Below, piece by piece: positions 52,426 to 60,848 of a stretch of 64,000 nucleotides of DNA (positions are counted from its first letter, which is position 1; every line of letters begins with the position of its first letter). The DNA is taken from assembly GCA_016700175.1 (NCBI GenBank), contig CP065003.1, positions 2,986,001 through 3,050,000 of the forward strand. Direction: 5' to 3'. Under the pieces are notes generated by a model, which saw nothing but the letters and a program-made list of their open reading frames with translations, was not told the origin of the DNA and did not search any database. Origin of the DNA: Acidobacteriota bacterium (GTDB taxonomy: Bacteria; Acidobacteriota; Blastocatellia; Pyrinomonadales; Pyrinomonadaceae). A program made the position numbers and the translations under genes.

Positions 52426-53292
52426 TCAAGTGTTCGTCTGGTCGGCCGGGACATCTTCCGGCAGAAAGGCGGCGTTGTCGCCTTCGGCGCAATCGAGATC
52501 TTCTATATCCACTCCGTAGCAAGTCATCGAAATAGATCCGAAAGCATACCCCTTTACGACCGGCCTCGCATTTCCCGATTCGGCGGCAAGTCCCGCCGTA
52601 TACAGCAGCGGTATGAAATGATCGGGGGTCGGGACCGCCAGACCGTAGTCCGGATGATCCTTCATCTTCAGAATGCCGGCGGGATCTTCCGTCATCTGCT
52701 CCATCACGGCGTCGTCGAACCGGTGCGCCCAGTCGGTCCCGCTGTTCTTCGCATTCCAGTCGATACGCCTGAGGTTGTGTACGACATTCCCGCTGGAAAG
52801 GATCAGGACACCTTTGTCGCGCAGAGGTGACATCCGCCGCGCGAGATCGATGTGGTATTCCACGGGCTTTGACGCGTTGATGGACAACTGCACGACCGGA
52901 ACGTCCGCCTCGGGATAAAGATGTGCGAGGACGCTCCACGTACCGTGGTCGATACCCCACTGATCGTGATCGGCGCCGACCCACATCGGCTTCGCAAGCT
53001 CCGCGATCTCGCCCGCCAGCTCGGGAAGGCCGGAGGCGGGATACTCGACCTCGAAAAGCTCTTGCGGGAAACCATAGAAGTCGTGGATCGTGCGCGGATG
53101 CGCCATCGCTGTGACCGCCGTCGCGCCGATATACCAGTGCGCCGACACCGACAGCACCGCGCGGGCGGGCGGCAGCGCCTTTCCGATCTTCTTCCAAGCG
53201 CGGGTGAAGCCGTTCTCCTCGATCGCGTTCATAGGGCTCCCGTGCCCCAGGAACAGCGCCGGCATTCTCTTGGCGGACTGTGAATCGCTCAT
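52426..53292 (-). CDS. ygiD: 4,5-DOPA-extradiol-dioxygenase-like protein
   Basis: A 288-residue class III extradiol dioxygenase: H17 in 'LGHGSPMNAI', H52 in 'SAHWYIG', 'HDFYGFPQELFEVEYPA', 'GIDHGTWSVLAHLYPEADVP' and a late His in 'TPDHFIPLLY'. The fold binds Fe(II) or Zn and opens catechol rings such as L-DOPA; many bacterial YgiD substrates are unknown. Divergent from the HigBA operon. Confidence 0.9.
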   Translation of the reverse strand: MSDSQSAKRMPALFLGHGSPMNAIEENGFTRAWKKIGKALPPARAVLSVSAHWYIGATAVTAMAHPRTIHDFYGFPQELFEVEYPASGLPELAGEIAELAKPMWVGADHDQWGIDHGTWSVLAHLYPEADVPVVQLSINASKPVEYHIDLARRMSPLRDKGVLILSSGNVVHNLRRIDWNAKNSGTDWAHRFDDAVMEQMTEDPAGILKMKDHPDYGLAVPTPDHFIPLLYTAGLAAESGNARPVVKGYAFGSISMTCYGVDIEDLDCAEGDNAAFLPEDVPADQTNT

Positions 53293-53424
53293 ATCGAAAT
53301 CCCGTTGAAAGCTTACTCAGCATTCCATTGTGGATCGAACCGCGCGGGCAGGCAAAGAACCGGTTCGAGAACCCGCGATGCGGGTTTATTGGTAAGCCGT
53401 GAAATCTTGGTCTTTAGACGGCGA

Positions 53425-53485
53425 AATCCTAGCCTTCCAAAACGGCAGGATTTCCTTGCGCACACCCTGCCATTTTGGTAGGATT
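53425..53485. repeat. Inverted repeat upstream of higBA
   Basis: AATCCTAGCCTTCCAAAACG... (53425-53449) and CCTGCCATTTTGGTAGGATT (53466-53485) form a near-perfect inverted repeat with a 5-nt insertion in the left arm. It lies 31 bases before the toxin start, so it may serve as the autoregulatory operator, or be one of the genome's repeat elements. Confidence 0.7.
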
Positions 53486-53515
53486 CGGTTTGTCGATGGG
53501 AGCGGCGATGGCGAG

Positions 53516-53812
53516 ATGAAGGTACTCGGATTACAGATCATCGACAGATTCTGCCGTGCTCATACGAGGGCCCGCAGTTCTGCGGACCATTGGATCGAGA
53601 ATGCGAAACAGGCGGATTGGGGGAGCCTTGTCGATATCCGAAGGACCTTCCGAAACTGCGACAAAGTCGGCTCGTGCTATGTGTTCAATCTGGGAGGGAA
53701 CAACTTTCGTTTGATCGCCAAGATCAACTTCACGTCATCGATATTAGTGGTTCAAGAGCTGCTTACACATTCCGACTACGACTCGGACAAATGGAAAGCA
53801 GGATGTGAGTAG
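53516..53812 (+). CDS. higB: HigB-family mRNA interferase toxin
   Basis: A 98-residue RelE-fold toxin: 'GLQIIDRFCRAHTRARSSAD' at the N-terminus and 'YVFNLGGNNFRLIAKINF' in the core, the pattern of the HigB_toxin family. It would cleave mRNA on the ribosome unless bound by the antitoxin. The frame is open from 53399 through the palindrome; ATG 53516 fits the usual family length. The antitoxin gene follows after 23 bases (toxin first, as in higBA). Confidence 0.9.
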   Translation: MKVLGLQIIDRFCRAHTRARSSADHWIENAKQADWGSLVDIRRTFRNCDKVGSCYVFNLGGNNFRLIAKINFTSSILVVQELLTHSDYDSDKWKAGCE

Positions 53813-53835
53813 GAATCCGCATCGGGTGAGAGAAA

Positions 53836-54222
53836 ATGAGCAACGGATACAAAGAACTTCTGATCGAGGCGATCCCGGGAGTGATCAAATCGGAGGATGA
53901 GTACGAAAGAATGATGGGGATCGTGAACAATCTGATCGACAAAGAGGAGTTGTCCCCCGACGAATCGAGGCTTCTGGAGCTCCTCGCATTGCTTGTCGAG
54001 ACTTACGAATCGGAAGCGTTTCCAATGAAGACCCAGACCACGCCGAGGTCGCGGCTCAAGTTTCTGATGGAGGCGAACGATTTGAAACAGGCCGATCTTG
54101 TAGATGTATTCGGCTCGAGCGGGCGTGTTTCCCAGGTCGTGAACGGCAAGCGCGAAATCAGCAAGGAGCAGGCGAAACGGCTTGCGGAACGGTTCAATGT
54201 CTCGGTGGCGATGTTTATCTAG
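53836..54222 (+). CDS. higA: HigA-family antitoxin with Xre-type helix-turn-helix
   Basis: A 128-residue protein with an N-terminal helical toxin-binding part (~1-65) and a C-terminal HTH ('LMEANDLKQADLVDVFGSSG', 'VVNGKREISKEQAKRLAERF'). It neutralises HigB and probably represses its own operon at the palindrome upstream. The arrangement and spacing support a functional type II pair. Confidence 0.92.
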   Translation: MSNGYKELLIEAIPGVIKSEDEYERMMGIVNNLIDKEELSPDESRLLELLALLVETYESEAFPMKTQTTPRSRLKFLMEANDLKQADLVDVFGSSGRVSQVVNGKREISKEQAKRLAERFNVSVAMFI

Positions 54223-54316
54223 CGTAAGTCCGTTGTCGGTTGGAGGCTGTCTGAAAACCAAGTGCAGGGAATTCTCCAATCATATCTGAGCCCACAATAT
54301 TGTGAAAATAACCATC

Positions 54317-54451
54317 AGTTGCCCCCCGTTTTAACGGGGGGATTTCGGGGCGCCATTAAAGATCGGCCGACTTCAGCCGGCATTTGCGGGGCTGAAGCCC
54401 CTAAATCGACGTTGGCCTGCACGGTCCCCCCCGCTGAAGCGGGGGGCAACT
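54317..54451. repeat. Palindromic element with AGTTGCCCCCCG termini
   Basis: Termini AGTTGCCCCCCG (from 54317) and CGGGGGGCAACT (to 54451) are perfect 12-nt inverse copies. Inside are GGCCGACTTCAGCCGGC and GGGGCTGAAGCCCC hairpins. A degenerate partial copy follows near 54490-54522. Relatives with the same ends lie at 59032-59168 and 60754-60848. The 400-bp gap between higA and the next gene holds nothing else. Confidence 0.88.
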
Positions 54452-54622
54452 AATGGGCTGAAGCCGCGGAGTTGTTGTTAAGTGTCCGCATACCCCCGCT
54501 AAACCGGGGGCAATTAATGGGCGAACTAAGCTGAGGTAATCAATAATGTATGGGGCACCGCTAGGCGAATCGGCGTTTACGAAATATGATTTAGGTATCA
54601 ATCTTAAGGAGCCGGTTGAACT

Positions 54623-55027
54623 ATGAGGTCAGGAAAAATATTCAGGTCGTTATTTATCGGAGCGATTCTTTTTGCGGGTTTCGCATTCGCAGGCGCGGGC
54701 GTCGCGAATGCCCAGACGGATTCGGTGGCGGGTGAATGGAACGCCGCGATGAACCATCCGGGCGGTGTCAGCAATTTCAAGATCATTTTCAAGGTGGACG
54801 GGGAAAAATTGACGGGAACGGTCAAGCGCTCTGCAGGCGACCGGCCGCTCGAAGGCACGGTCAAGGGAAACGATATTCAGTTCTCGTATTCCATCGTTTA
54901 CGGCGATAACACTATGACGATGTCCTTGACCGGCAAGCGGGACGGCGACAAGATCACCGGCGTGGTCTATTTTGGCCAGTCCGGCCAGTCGAGCGACTGG
55001 AGCGCTACACGCGCGACCGAGGAGTAA
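54623..55027 (+). CDS. Small exported protein of unknown function
   Basis: A 134-residue protein with a signal peptide (cleavage ~'VANAQ', residue 30) and a single beta-rich domain: 'GEWNAAMNHPGGVSNFKIIF', 'LTGTVKRSAGDRPLEGTVKG', 'GDKITGVVYFGQSGQSSDWS'. The repeated 'G-x-[VI]' strands look like a lipocalin or DUF-type extracytoplasmic binding domain common in acidobacteria. Preceded by AAGGAG. Function unknown. Confidence 0.75.
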   Translation: MRSGKIFRSLFIGAILFAGFAFAGAGVANAQTDSVAGEWNAAMNHPGGVSNFKIIFKVDGEKLTGTVKRSAGDRPLEGTVKGNDIQFSYSIVYGDNTMTMSLTGKRDGDKITGVVYFGQSGQSSDWSATRATEE

Positions 55028-55057
55028 AAGCGAAAGCGCCAATACTTAAGGATAAAC

Positions 55058-55088
55058 AAAGAGCCCGGTCATTTCGGCCGGGCTCTTT
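55058..55088. terminator. Bidirectional terminator
   Basis: AAAGAGCCCGG pairs with CCGGGCTCTTT; flanked by A- and T-rich tracts. It serves the exported-protein gene (plus) and the RES toxin gene (minus), which converge here. Confidence 0.85.
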
Positions 55089-55115
55089 GTTTTAAGCGAA
55101 CGTACGAACCTCTGA

Positions 55116-55580
55116 TCATTTAAGCCTCGGGTCGAAATCGATCGGCTCGGGCCCCAGGTAGGCTACCTTGCTAAATTCCTTGTGGGCAGGATTGATCAGA
55201 AAGTTGAAGCTTCTCGGAATCACCGCAGAAGGGACCCTGAGAACAGGGGTGCTCCCGGTTGCGATCCATTCGTCCCCGATCGTCTGCAGTTCGATCGATC
55301 CTTGTGCATTGTGCCAGTCGGCCGGCAGGGGCGAGAGGTCTTCGACATCGACGACCATCTTTTCTTCGAAGCGCGCTTCGATGAAGACATAGCTTCGGAG
55401 GATCGAGGCCTTGTCCAGATGAACCAGCATTTCCAGGCAAGCCAGTGCAAGCGATTCAGACGCGTACAAGACGCGAGATCCGGGCGAGTTCCATCTTCCG
55501 CCGAATTCGTAAGCCCCGTCACCGCTGAACGGGTCGGCGGCGAACTGTTCCTTGACGGTGCGGAAGCAGGACAAGGTCAT
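55116..55580 (-). CDS. RES-family NAD+ phosphorylase toxin
   Basis: A 154-residue RES-domain protein: R in 'GGRWNSPGSRVLYASESLAL' with the Y-x2-E-S segment of the R-E-S signature, and 'SFNFLINPAHKEFSKV' near the C-terminus. RES toxins degrade NAD+ (MbcT type) and are neutralised by Xre/MbcA/ParS antitoxins. The partner antitoxin gene lies 11 bases upstream in the same operon. Confidence 0.92.
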   Translation of the reverse strand: MTLSCFRTVKEQFAADPFSGDGAYEFGGRWNSPGSRVLYASESLALACLEMLVHLDKASILRSYVFIEARFEEKMVVDVEDLSPLPADWHNAQGSIELQTIGDEWIATGSTPVLRVPSAVIPRSFNFLINPAHKEFSKVAYLGPEPIDFDPRLK

Positions 55581-55591
55581 TGGACAACTGC

Positions 55592-56029
55592 CTAGGTGAA
55601 TACTCCGTGCTCGAGACGGCCGATCAATTTCTCGACCTCTCTTGCGCCTGTCTCGGTCTTTGCCATCTCAAGCGGCGTCATCCCTCCAAATGCTCTGGTT
55701 CCAGAGGTTAGCCACCTTCGGGCAGAATCTGTGTCTCCATCGAAAAGCCGGACGGCTTTCGCAAAAAGGCGGGCGATAGAAACAAGCCTGTCCGATTCCG
55801 CGGTCGTGAAGCGGTTCGAGGATCTCCGCCTGTCAAAGGTCCTCGGCTTGATCCCGATGACAGGCTTCAGGCTTGAGTCCTGCAAGCCGCTGGTCTTCCG
55901 GAATGACCTGTACGCGTCGAAAGTCAATCCCTTCTCTATCCTCGACATCAACGCGGTTGTGCTCCTTGCCGAAATGCCCAGGTACCTGTTTATCAATGCT
56001 CTCTCAGAAACTTCGTTCATTTCATTCAC
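55592..56029 (-). CDS. Xre/MbcA/ParS-family antitoxin (DUF2384)
   Basis: A 145-residue protein: N-terminal helix-turn-helix-like part ('YLGISARSTTALMSRIEKGL') and C-terminal toxin-binding domain ('FTTAESDRLVSIARLFAKAV', 'TRAFGGMTPLEMAKTETGAR'). It neutralises the RES toxin by blocking its NAD+ site. Antitoxin first, toxin second, with an 11-base gap. Confidence 0.92.
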   Translation of the reverse strand: MNEMNEVSERALINRYLGISARSTTALMSRIEKGLTFDAYRSFRKTSGLQDSSLKPVIGIKPRTFDRRRSSNRFTTAESDRLVSIARLFAKAVRLFDGDTDSARRWLTSGTRAFGGMTPLEMAKTETGAREVEKLIGRLEHGVFT

Positions 56030-56352
56030 ACCGTGCGCCCCCCGGCTTCTACAAGCAGGGTCTTCGGGAAGTCATACCGATCTCGACGAACAGATCCGAC
56101 GAATCGAGTTCGCCAACTGACGTTACATTATACGCCATTTGGCGACAATCAGGAATCCTGAATCTCGGAACCGCTGACAAAACGCGTGGCCACCTCGGCA
56201 TCAGGTTCCGGTATCAACGGACGACGCAACCTTTCTCCCGAGAACAATGCCGCGGTTCAGCACGTACACTCCTACTTCGTGCCCAAAACGATCCGGATCA
56301 ATATGCGCGCCGGGTAAAACCAGCGGTACATTTGTGGTAAATTGGACGCCCA
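56030..56352. other. Spacer between the TA region and the DUF305 operon
   Basis: No gene is seen in these 323 bases. GATTGTCG-type and CAGGAATCCTG (56150-56160) short palindromes are present but not convincing. The promoters for the RES/Xre pair (minus) and the DUF305 operon (plus) must lie here. Confidence 0.3.
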
Positions 56353-57075
56353 ATGAAAAATAAGATCATCAGAAGCCGCCCGATCACATTTATCGCAGGG
56401 ATCGGGGCAGCGGCCGTCCTGACGGCGGCTCTTTCCGCGTCTATCAGTGCACAGCAGGGTGATTCCGTCGTGGTTCAGCCCGGAGCTCCCGGAAAGCCGA
56501 CAAAGAAACTGCCCAATTCGACGACCGCAAAACTGCCTCCGTCTTCGAAGAAGGACGTCGAGTTCATGCAGGGAATGATCGTCCATCACGCGCAGGCGGT
56601 CGAGATGGTCGCTCTGATGGCCGATCGCACGGACAACAAGGATCTGCTTCTTCTGGGCGCGCGCATCAGCCATACCCAGGCGGAAGAGATCGGCTTCATG
56701 AAGCGCTGGCTCGAATCCCGCGGCGAGAAGTCGTCGATGGGCGGGATGGATGTGAAAGGCGAAGACCACGCGGGCCATCATATGCCGGATAAGAAAATGG
56801 ACATGTCAGACCACCAGATGCCCGGAATGCTGACCCCGAAACAGATGGAAGAGCTGGCCGCAGCGGAGGGAACCCAGTTCGACAGGCTTTTCCTTACCGG
56901 GATGATCCAGCACCACATCGGCGCGCTCGTGATGGTAAAGGACCTTTTCGCCTCCGCGGGCGCGGGGCAGGACGCACAGTTGTTCAATTTCGCGACGGAC
57001 GTGGACAGCGGCCAGCGCGCGGAGATCAGAGTTATGCAGAAAATGCTTGGGGAACTTCCCAAGGAGAATGATTAA
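56353..57075 (+). CDS. Exported double-DUF305 protein
   Basis: A 240-residue protein with a signal peptide (~1-33) and two DUF305 halves, marked by H78-H79 in 'QGMIVHHAQAVEMV' and H187-H188 in 'TGMIQHHIGALVMV', separated by a His/Met-rich linker (138-160; 'DHAGHHMPDKKMDMSDHQMP') that looks metal-binding. DUF305 proteins are ferritin-like helical proteins often linked to copper. The next gene starts six bases later, so they form an operon. Confidence 0.88.
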   Translation: MKNKIIRSRPITFIAGIGAAAVLTAALSASISAQQGDSVVVQPGAPGKPTKKLPNSTTAKLPPSSKKDVEFMQGMIVHHAQAVEMVALMADRTDNKDLLLLGARISHTQAEEIGFMKRWLESRGEKSSMGGMDVKGEDHAGHHMPDKKMDMSDHQMPGMLTPKQMEELAAAEGTQFDRLFLTGMIQHHIGALVMVKDLFASAGAGQDAQLFNFATDVDSGQRAEIRVMQKMLGELPKEND

Positions 57076-57081
57076 GAGATT

Positions 57082-59004
57082 ATGAATCCCTCGAACAAAA
57101 GACACCTCAGATCGATCGCAGGCCTGCTTTTTATTTGTGCCTGTTTTGTAACCGGAACGCTCGCCCAGGGTCTCGAAAAGGCTCCGCCTCTTCCCGAAGG
57201 GATGACCGGCTCGAGCAAGGAAGATCCCAGGGCCAAGCTCCCGGCCGGACTTTTCGACGCGGGACAGGCCTCGATGGGAATGAAGCACGTATCGCTTGTG
57301 AAGAAGCCGTCCGCATTCGAACTCGGCACCGTCGACGCTGACGATCCGAGGGTCAAGCAGATCCTCGGGCAGCTCGGAGCCGGCGACGGATCGCAGATAC
57401 CCCCGGCGATCAGGCTTGTCTTCGCCCAGCTGGCGTTTGCCAATTCCGACCTGGCGTTCCAGGGAGACCGCGTGTTCATGGGCAATTTCTACGGGATGAG
57501 CATCTACGACATCTCGGACCCCGAAAAGGTGAAGCTGCTCACGACGATGCTGTGTCCCGGCGGACAAGGCGACGTTTCCGTTTACAAGAACCTTATGTTC
57601 ATGTCGGTGGAAATGCCGAACGGACGGCTCGATTGCGGAACCGAGGGTTTTCCGCCGGACCTCAGCCAGGGCGGAATGCCCGTGGCCAACAAGGACAGGT
57701 TCCGCGGGGTACGCATCTTCGACATCAGCGACATCAGGAATCCCAGGCAAGTCGGAGCCGTCCAGACCTGCCGCGGCTCGCACACGCATACGCTTGTGAC
57801 CGACCCGAATGACAAAGAGAACGTGTACATATATGTATCCGGGACGTCATTCGTCCGCCAGGCGGAAGAGCTCGAGGGCTGTTCCGGCGGCCGACCGGAA
57901 GAGGATCCGAACACGGCGCTGTTCAGGATCGACGTGATCAAGGTGCCCGTGAAGGCTCCGCAGAATGCGGCGGTCGTCTCGAGCCCCAGGATCTTCAAGG
58001 ATGAAGAAACAGGCAAGATCGCGGGCCTCGACAGCGGCGGCACGCATTCGGACGATCCCAAGAAGGGCACGATCGCAGCTTCGCTGACCGACCAGTGCCA
58101 CGACATAACGGTGTATTCGGAAATAGGGCTCGCGCTGGGAGCCTGTTCCGGAAACGGCCTTTTGCTGGACATCAGCGACCCGGCGAATCCCAAGAGGATC
58201 GACGCGGTGAATGATTCGAACTACGCCTACTGGCATTCGGCTTCGTTTTCGAACGACGGTTCGAAGGTCGTGTTCACGGATGAATGGGGCGGCGGAATGG
58301 GAGCTCGCTGCAGGGCTAACGATCCGAATACGTGGGGCGCGAACGCGCTTTTCCGCCTGAACGGGAAGAAGCTGGAGTTCGTGGATTACTACAAGATGCC
58401 CGCGGCGCAGGGCGACAGCGAGAACTGCGTGGCTCACAACGGTTCGCTGGTCCCGGTTCCCGGACGCGACATAAAGGTCCAGGCCTGGTATCAGGGCGGG
58501 ATCTCCGTGATGGACTTCACAGACCCTTCGAATCCTATGGAGATCGCGTATTTCGACCGCGGCCCGATCGACGAAAACATGGTGATCATGGGCGGCCACT
58601 GGTCTGCTTACTGGTACAACGGCCGGATCTACGGATCTGAGATCGCTCGCGGCCTCGACATTCTCGAACTGACGCCGACCAGGTACCTGACCCAGAACGA
58701 GATCGCTGCCGCCAAGTCGGTAAAAGTCGACGAGTTCAACGTGCAGAACCAGGAGAAGATCGTCTGGCCGAACAAACTCGTTGTGGCGAAGGCCTATATA
58801 GATCAGCTCGAGAGATCGAAGGCGCTCGACGCCGGAAAGATCAAGGCGTTGCGCGAAGCGATCTCAAGCGCAGAGGGTTCGAAGCTGGCTTCCGCAGATC
58901 GCACGAAGCTGAAGTCGCTCGCTTCTTCACTCACAGGCGGATCCGGCGCGGACGCCAAACGGATGAAGGCTCTGGCGGCGATTCTGAACGATCCTGCGAT
59001 GTAA
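57082..59004 (+). CDS. Exported LVIVD-repeat beta-propeller-like protein
   Basis: A 640-residue exported protein (signal ~1-29, 'VTGTLAQ') with repeated 'VRIFDISDIRNPRQVGAV', 'GLLLDISDPANPKRIDAV', and 'SVMDFTDPSNPMEIAYFDRG' segments, the hallmark of LVIVD/choice-of-anchor beta-propellers, plus a C-terminal helical extension (~545-640). It is regularly found next to DUF305 proteins. Function unknown; surface or periplasmic binding is likely. Confidence 0.88.
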   Translation: MNPSNKRHLRSIAGLLFICACFVTGTLAQGLEKAPPLPEGMTGSSKEDPRAKLPAGLFDAGQASMGMKHVSLVKKPSAFELGTVDADDPRVKQILGQLGAGDGSQIPPAIRLVFAQLAFANSDLAFQGDRVFMGNFYGMSIYDISDPEKVKLLTTMLCPGGQGDVSVYKNLMFMSVEMPNGRLDCGTEGFPPDLSQGGMPVANKDRFRGVRIFDISDIRNPRQVGAVQTCRGSHTHTLVTDPNDKENVYIYVSGTSFVRQAEELEGCSGGRPEEDPNTALFRIDVIKVPVKAPQNAAVVSSPRIFKDEETGKIAGLDSGGTHSDDPKKGTIAASLTDQCHDITVYSEIGLALGACSGNGLLLDISDPANPKRIDAVNDSNYAYWHSASFSNDGSKVVFTDEWGGGMGARCRANDPNTWGANALFRLNGKKLEFVDYYKMPAAQGDSENCVAHNGSLVPVPGRDIKVQAWYQGGISVMDFTDPSNPMEIAYFDRGPIDENMVIMGGHWSAYWYNGRIYGSEIARGLDILELTPTRYLTQNEIAAAKSVKVDEFNVQNQEKIVWPNKLVVAKAYIDQLERSKALDAGKIKALREAISSAEGSKLASADRTKLKSLASSLTGGSGADAKRMKALAAILNDPAM

Positions 59005-59031
59005 TCGACGAACAGTCGAATTTATTGAACT

Positions 59032-59168
59032 ATCAGTTGCCCCCCGCTTCAGCGGGGGGTTAACGTTCTGCAAACGAATCAATGGGGCTTTAGCCCCCCA
59101 GCCGGCTGAAGCCGGCAGTGATTCCCGGTCGCCCTTTCATCCCTCCGTCAAAACGGGGGGCAACTGAT
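59032..59168. repeat. Palindromic element with ATCAGTTGCCCCCCG termini
   Basis: Left end ATCAGTTGCCCCCCGCTT (59032-59049) is matched by the inverse right end ACGGGGGGCAACTGAT (59153-59168). Inner hairpins GGGGCTTTAGCCCC and GCCGGCTGAAGCCGGC repeat the internal motifs of 54317-54451. It sits between the LVIVD and amidohydrolase genes. Confidence 0.9.
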
Positions 59169-59213
59169 GCATACGTAATCCGGAGCCGCACGCGAAGTAT
59201 CACGCGAAGTAAA

Positions 59214-60329
59214 ATGCACGACTCAAACAAAAGAATTGGATCTCTTACAGCGGCGCTCCTTGCCGCTCTTCTTTTCTTTCAGGCCCCGATCCTTTTGGCT
59301 CAGGAGATGACATTCGAGGAGTACGAGCCGAAATCGACGCTCGTCGTCCCCGGAACCACGATCACGAAGGCGAAGTTTCCGTTCATCGACATTCACAATC
59401 ACCGTCGAGGCGAGCCTCAGCCCGGAGAAGTCGAAAAGATGATCTCGGAAATGGACGCGATGAACATGCGGGTGCTCGTCAATCTCAGCGGCCGAAGCGG
59501 CGAAGCCTTGAGGCAGATAGTCGCGAATTACAAGGGCCGGTATCCCGACCGGTTCGTCGTGTTTGCGAACATCAGCTACGAAGGGATCGACGAGCCCGGC
59601 TACGGCGAGCGCACCGCGAAACAGCTTGAAGAGGATGTTAAGAACGGGGCGCAGGGACTTAAGATCTTCAAGGACCTTGGCCTCACGGCGAAGGACGGCA
59701 AAGGGAACCGGATCGCGACGGACGACCCGAGGCTCGATCCGGTTTTCGCGAAGGCAGGTGAGCTCGGAATACCGGTCCTGATCCACACCGGCGAGCCCCG
59801 ATCGTTCTTCGACCCGCACGACAGGTTCAACGAACGCTGGCTTGAGTTGAAGCAGTTCCCCAACCGCGCGCGTCCGGCGGACAAGTTCCCGCCGTGGGAG
59901 CAGGTGATGCGCGAACAGCACAACCTTTTCGCGAAGCACCCGAAGACGAAGTTCATCTCGGCTCACTTCGGATGGATGGCGAACGACCTGGCGACCCTCG
60001 GAGCGCTTCTGGACAAGTATCCGAACGTTTACACGGAAGTGGCGGCGATCGTGGCGGAGCTCGGAAGGCAGCCCAGGTTCGCAAGGGAATGGTTCATCAA
60101 GTACCAGGACCGCGTGCTTTTCGGGAAGGACACGTACGCGCCCGAGGAATACCACACGTACTTCAGGATCTTCGAGTCGAACGACGAGTACTTCGATTAC
60201 TTCCGCCGCCGACACGCATTCTGGAAGATGTACGGTCTCGGCCTGCCTGATGAAGTACTGAAGAAGTTCTATTACAAGAACGCTCTGAGACTGCTACCCG
60301 GTATCGACAAGTCCGCGTTTCCGGAGTAG
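59214..60329 (+). CDS. Exported amidohydrolase (TIM-barrel metal-dependent hydrolase)
   Basis: A 371-residue protein with a signal peptide (~1-30, 'ILLAQ') and an amidohydrolase_2 fold: H61-N-H63 in 'FIDIHNHRRG', His in 'VLIHTGEPRSFF', 'KFISAHFGWMA', and Asp in 'LFGKDTYAP' as metal ligands. Family members hydrolyse or decarboxylate ring compounds. It may be transcribed with the DUF305 and LVIVD genes across the repeat. ATG 59214 avoids codons encoded by the repeat arm. Confidence 0.88.
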   Translation: MHDSNKRIGSLTAALLAALLFFQAPILLAQEMTFEEYEPKSTLVVPGTTITKAKFPFIDIHNHRRGEPQPGEVEKMISEMDAMNMRVLVNLSGRSGEALRQIVANYKGRYPDRFVVFANISYEGIDEPGYGERTAKQLEEDVKNGAQGLKIFKDLGLTAKDGKGNRIATDDPRLDPVFAKAGELGIPVLIHTGEPRSFFDPHDRFNERWLELKQFPNRARPADKFPPWEQVMREQHNLFAKHPKTKFISAHFGWMANDLATLGALLDKYPNVYTEVAAIVAELGRQPRFAREWFIKYQDRVLFGKDTYAPEEYHTYFRIFESNDEYFDYFRRRHAFWKMYGLGLPDEVLKKFYYKNALRLLPGIDKSAFPE

Positions 60330-60333
60330 GACG

Positions 60334-60424
60334 GTAAGCAGTGAGCTGTGAGCGGTGAGCGGTGAGCAGTGAGCAGTGAGCAGTGAGCGGTGAGCAGTGA
60401 GCAGTGAGCGGTGAGCAGTAAGGA
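60334..60424. repeat. Array of 13 GTGAGC heptamers
   Basis: Thirteen contiguous heptamers (GTAAGCA, GTGAGCT, then GTGAGCG/GTGAGCA mixtures, ending GTAAGGA) start directly after the amidohydrolase stop. There are no spacers between the units, which excludes a CRISPR array. Confidence 0.95.
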
Positions 60425-60438
60425 AATGTTGCTTTTGA

Positions 60439-60718
60439 TTGGACCGAAGGCGTCCCCGCCCGCCGTGTCATGAGTTCTGAGTACTGAGAGATGAGTGCTG
60501 AGTCGGACCGCGGGCGTCCCCGTCCGACCTATCTCGAGTGCTGAGTACTGAGAGATGAGTACCGAGCCGGACCGCGGGCGTCCCCGTCCGACCTATCTCG
60601 AGTGCTGAGTACTGAGAGATGAGTACTGAGCTGGACCGCGGGCGTCCCCGCCCGCCGTGTCGTGAGTGCTGAGAGATGAGTACTGAGCCGGACCGCGGGC
60701 GTCCCCGCCCGCATCGTT
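60439..60718. repeat. Tandem 64-bp repeats with embedded GAGTACTGAGAGATGAGT words
   Basis: Three full 64-bp units (60472-60535, 60536-60599, 60600-60663) and a shortened fourth (60664-60718), preceded by a partial unit from 60439. Each unit joins GAGTGCTGAGTACTGAGAG-type words to GGACCGCGGGCGTCCCCG, itself a hairpin. There is no gene. Close identity suggests recent expansion. Confidence 0.92.
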
Positions 60719-60753
60719 TCGGTTCGTACGCCCGCCGGGTATTGAGGAACTGT

Positions 60754-60848
60754 CAGTTGCACCCGCTTCAGGGGGGATCACGAATTCCCTTGAATTCCCG
60801 GCCGGCTCTTGCCGGCAGTTGTTGTGGCTGAAGCGGGAGCCAACTAAT
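60754..60848. repeat. Palindromic element with CAGTTGC / GCCAACT termini
   Basis: A shorter, more degenerate relative of 54317-54451 and 59032-59168: CAGTTGCACCCGCTTCAGG at the left, CTGAAGCGGGAGCCAACT at the right, with an inner GCCGGCTCTTGCCGGC hairpin. The rest of the 816-bp gap, to 61145, holds no gene. Confidence 0.85.

Noticed and set aside
56806..57789. 327-codon minus-strand frame
   Set aside because: Spans the antisense of two adjacent real genes (DUF305 and LVIVD), so it cannot be an independent gene.
59223..60215. 330-codon minus-strand frame
   Set aside because: Antisense of the amidohydrolase, whose metal-ligand motifs are complete.
60334..60718. Possible CRISPR array
   Set aside because: Units are contiguous 7-mers or 64-mers with no unique spacers between repeats, and no cas genes are nearby.
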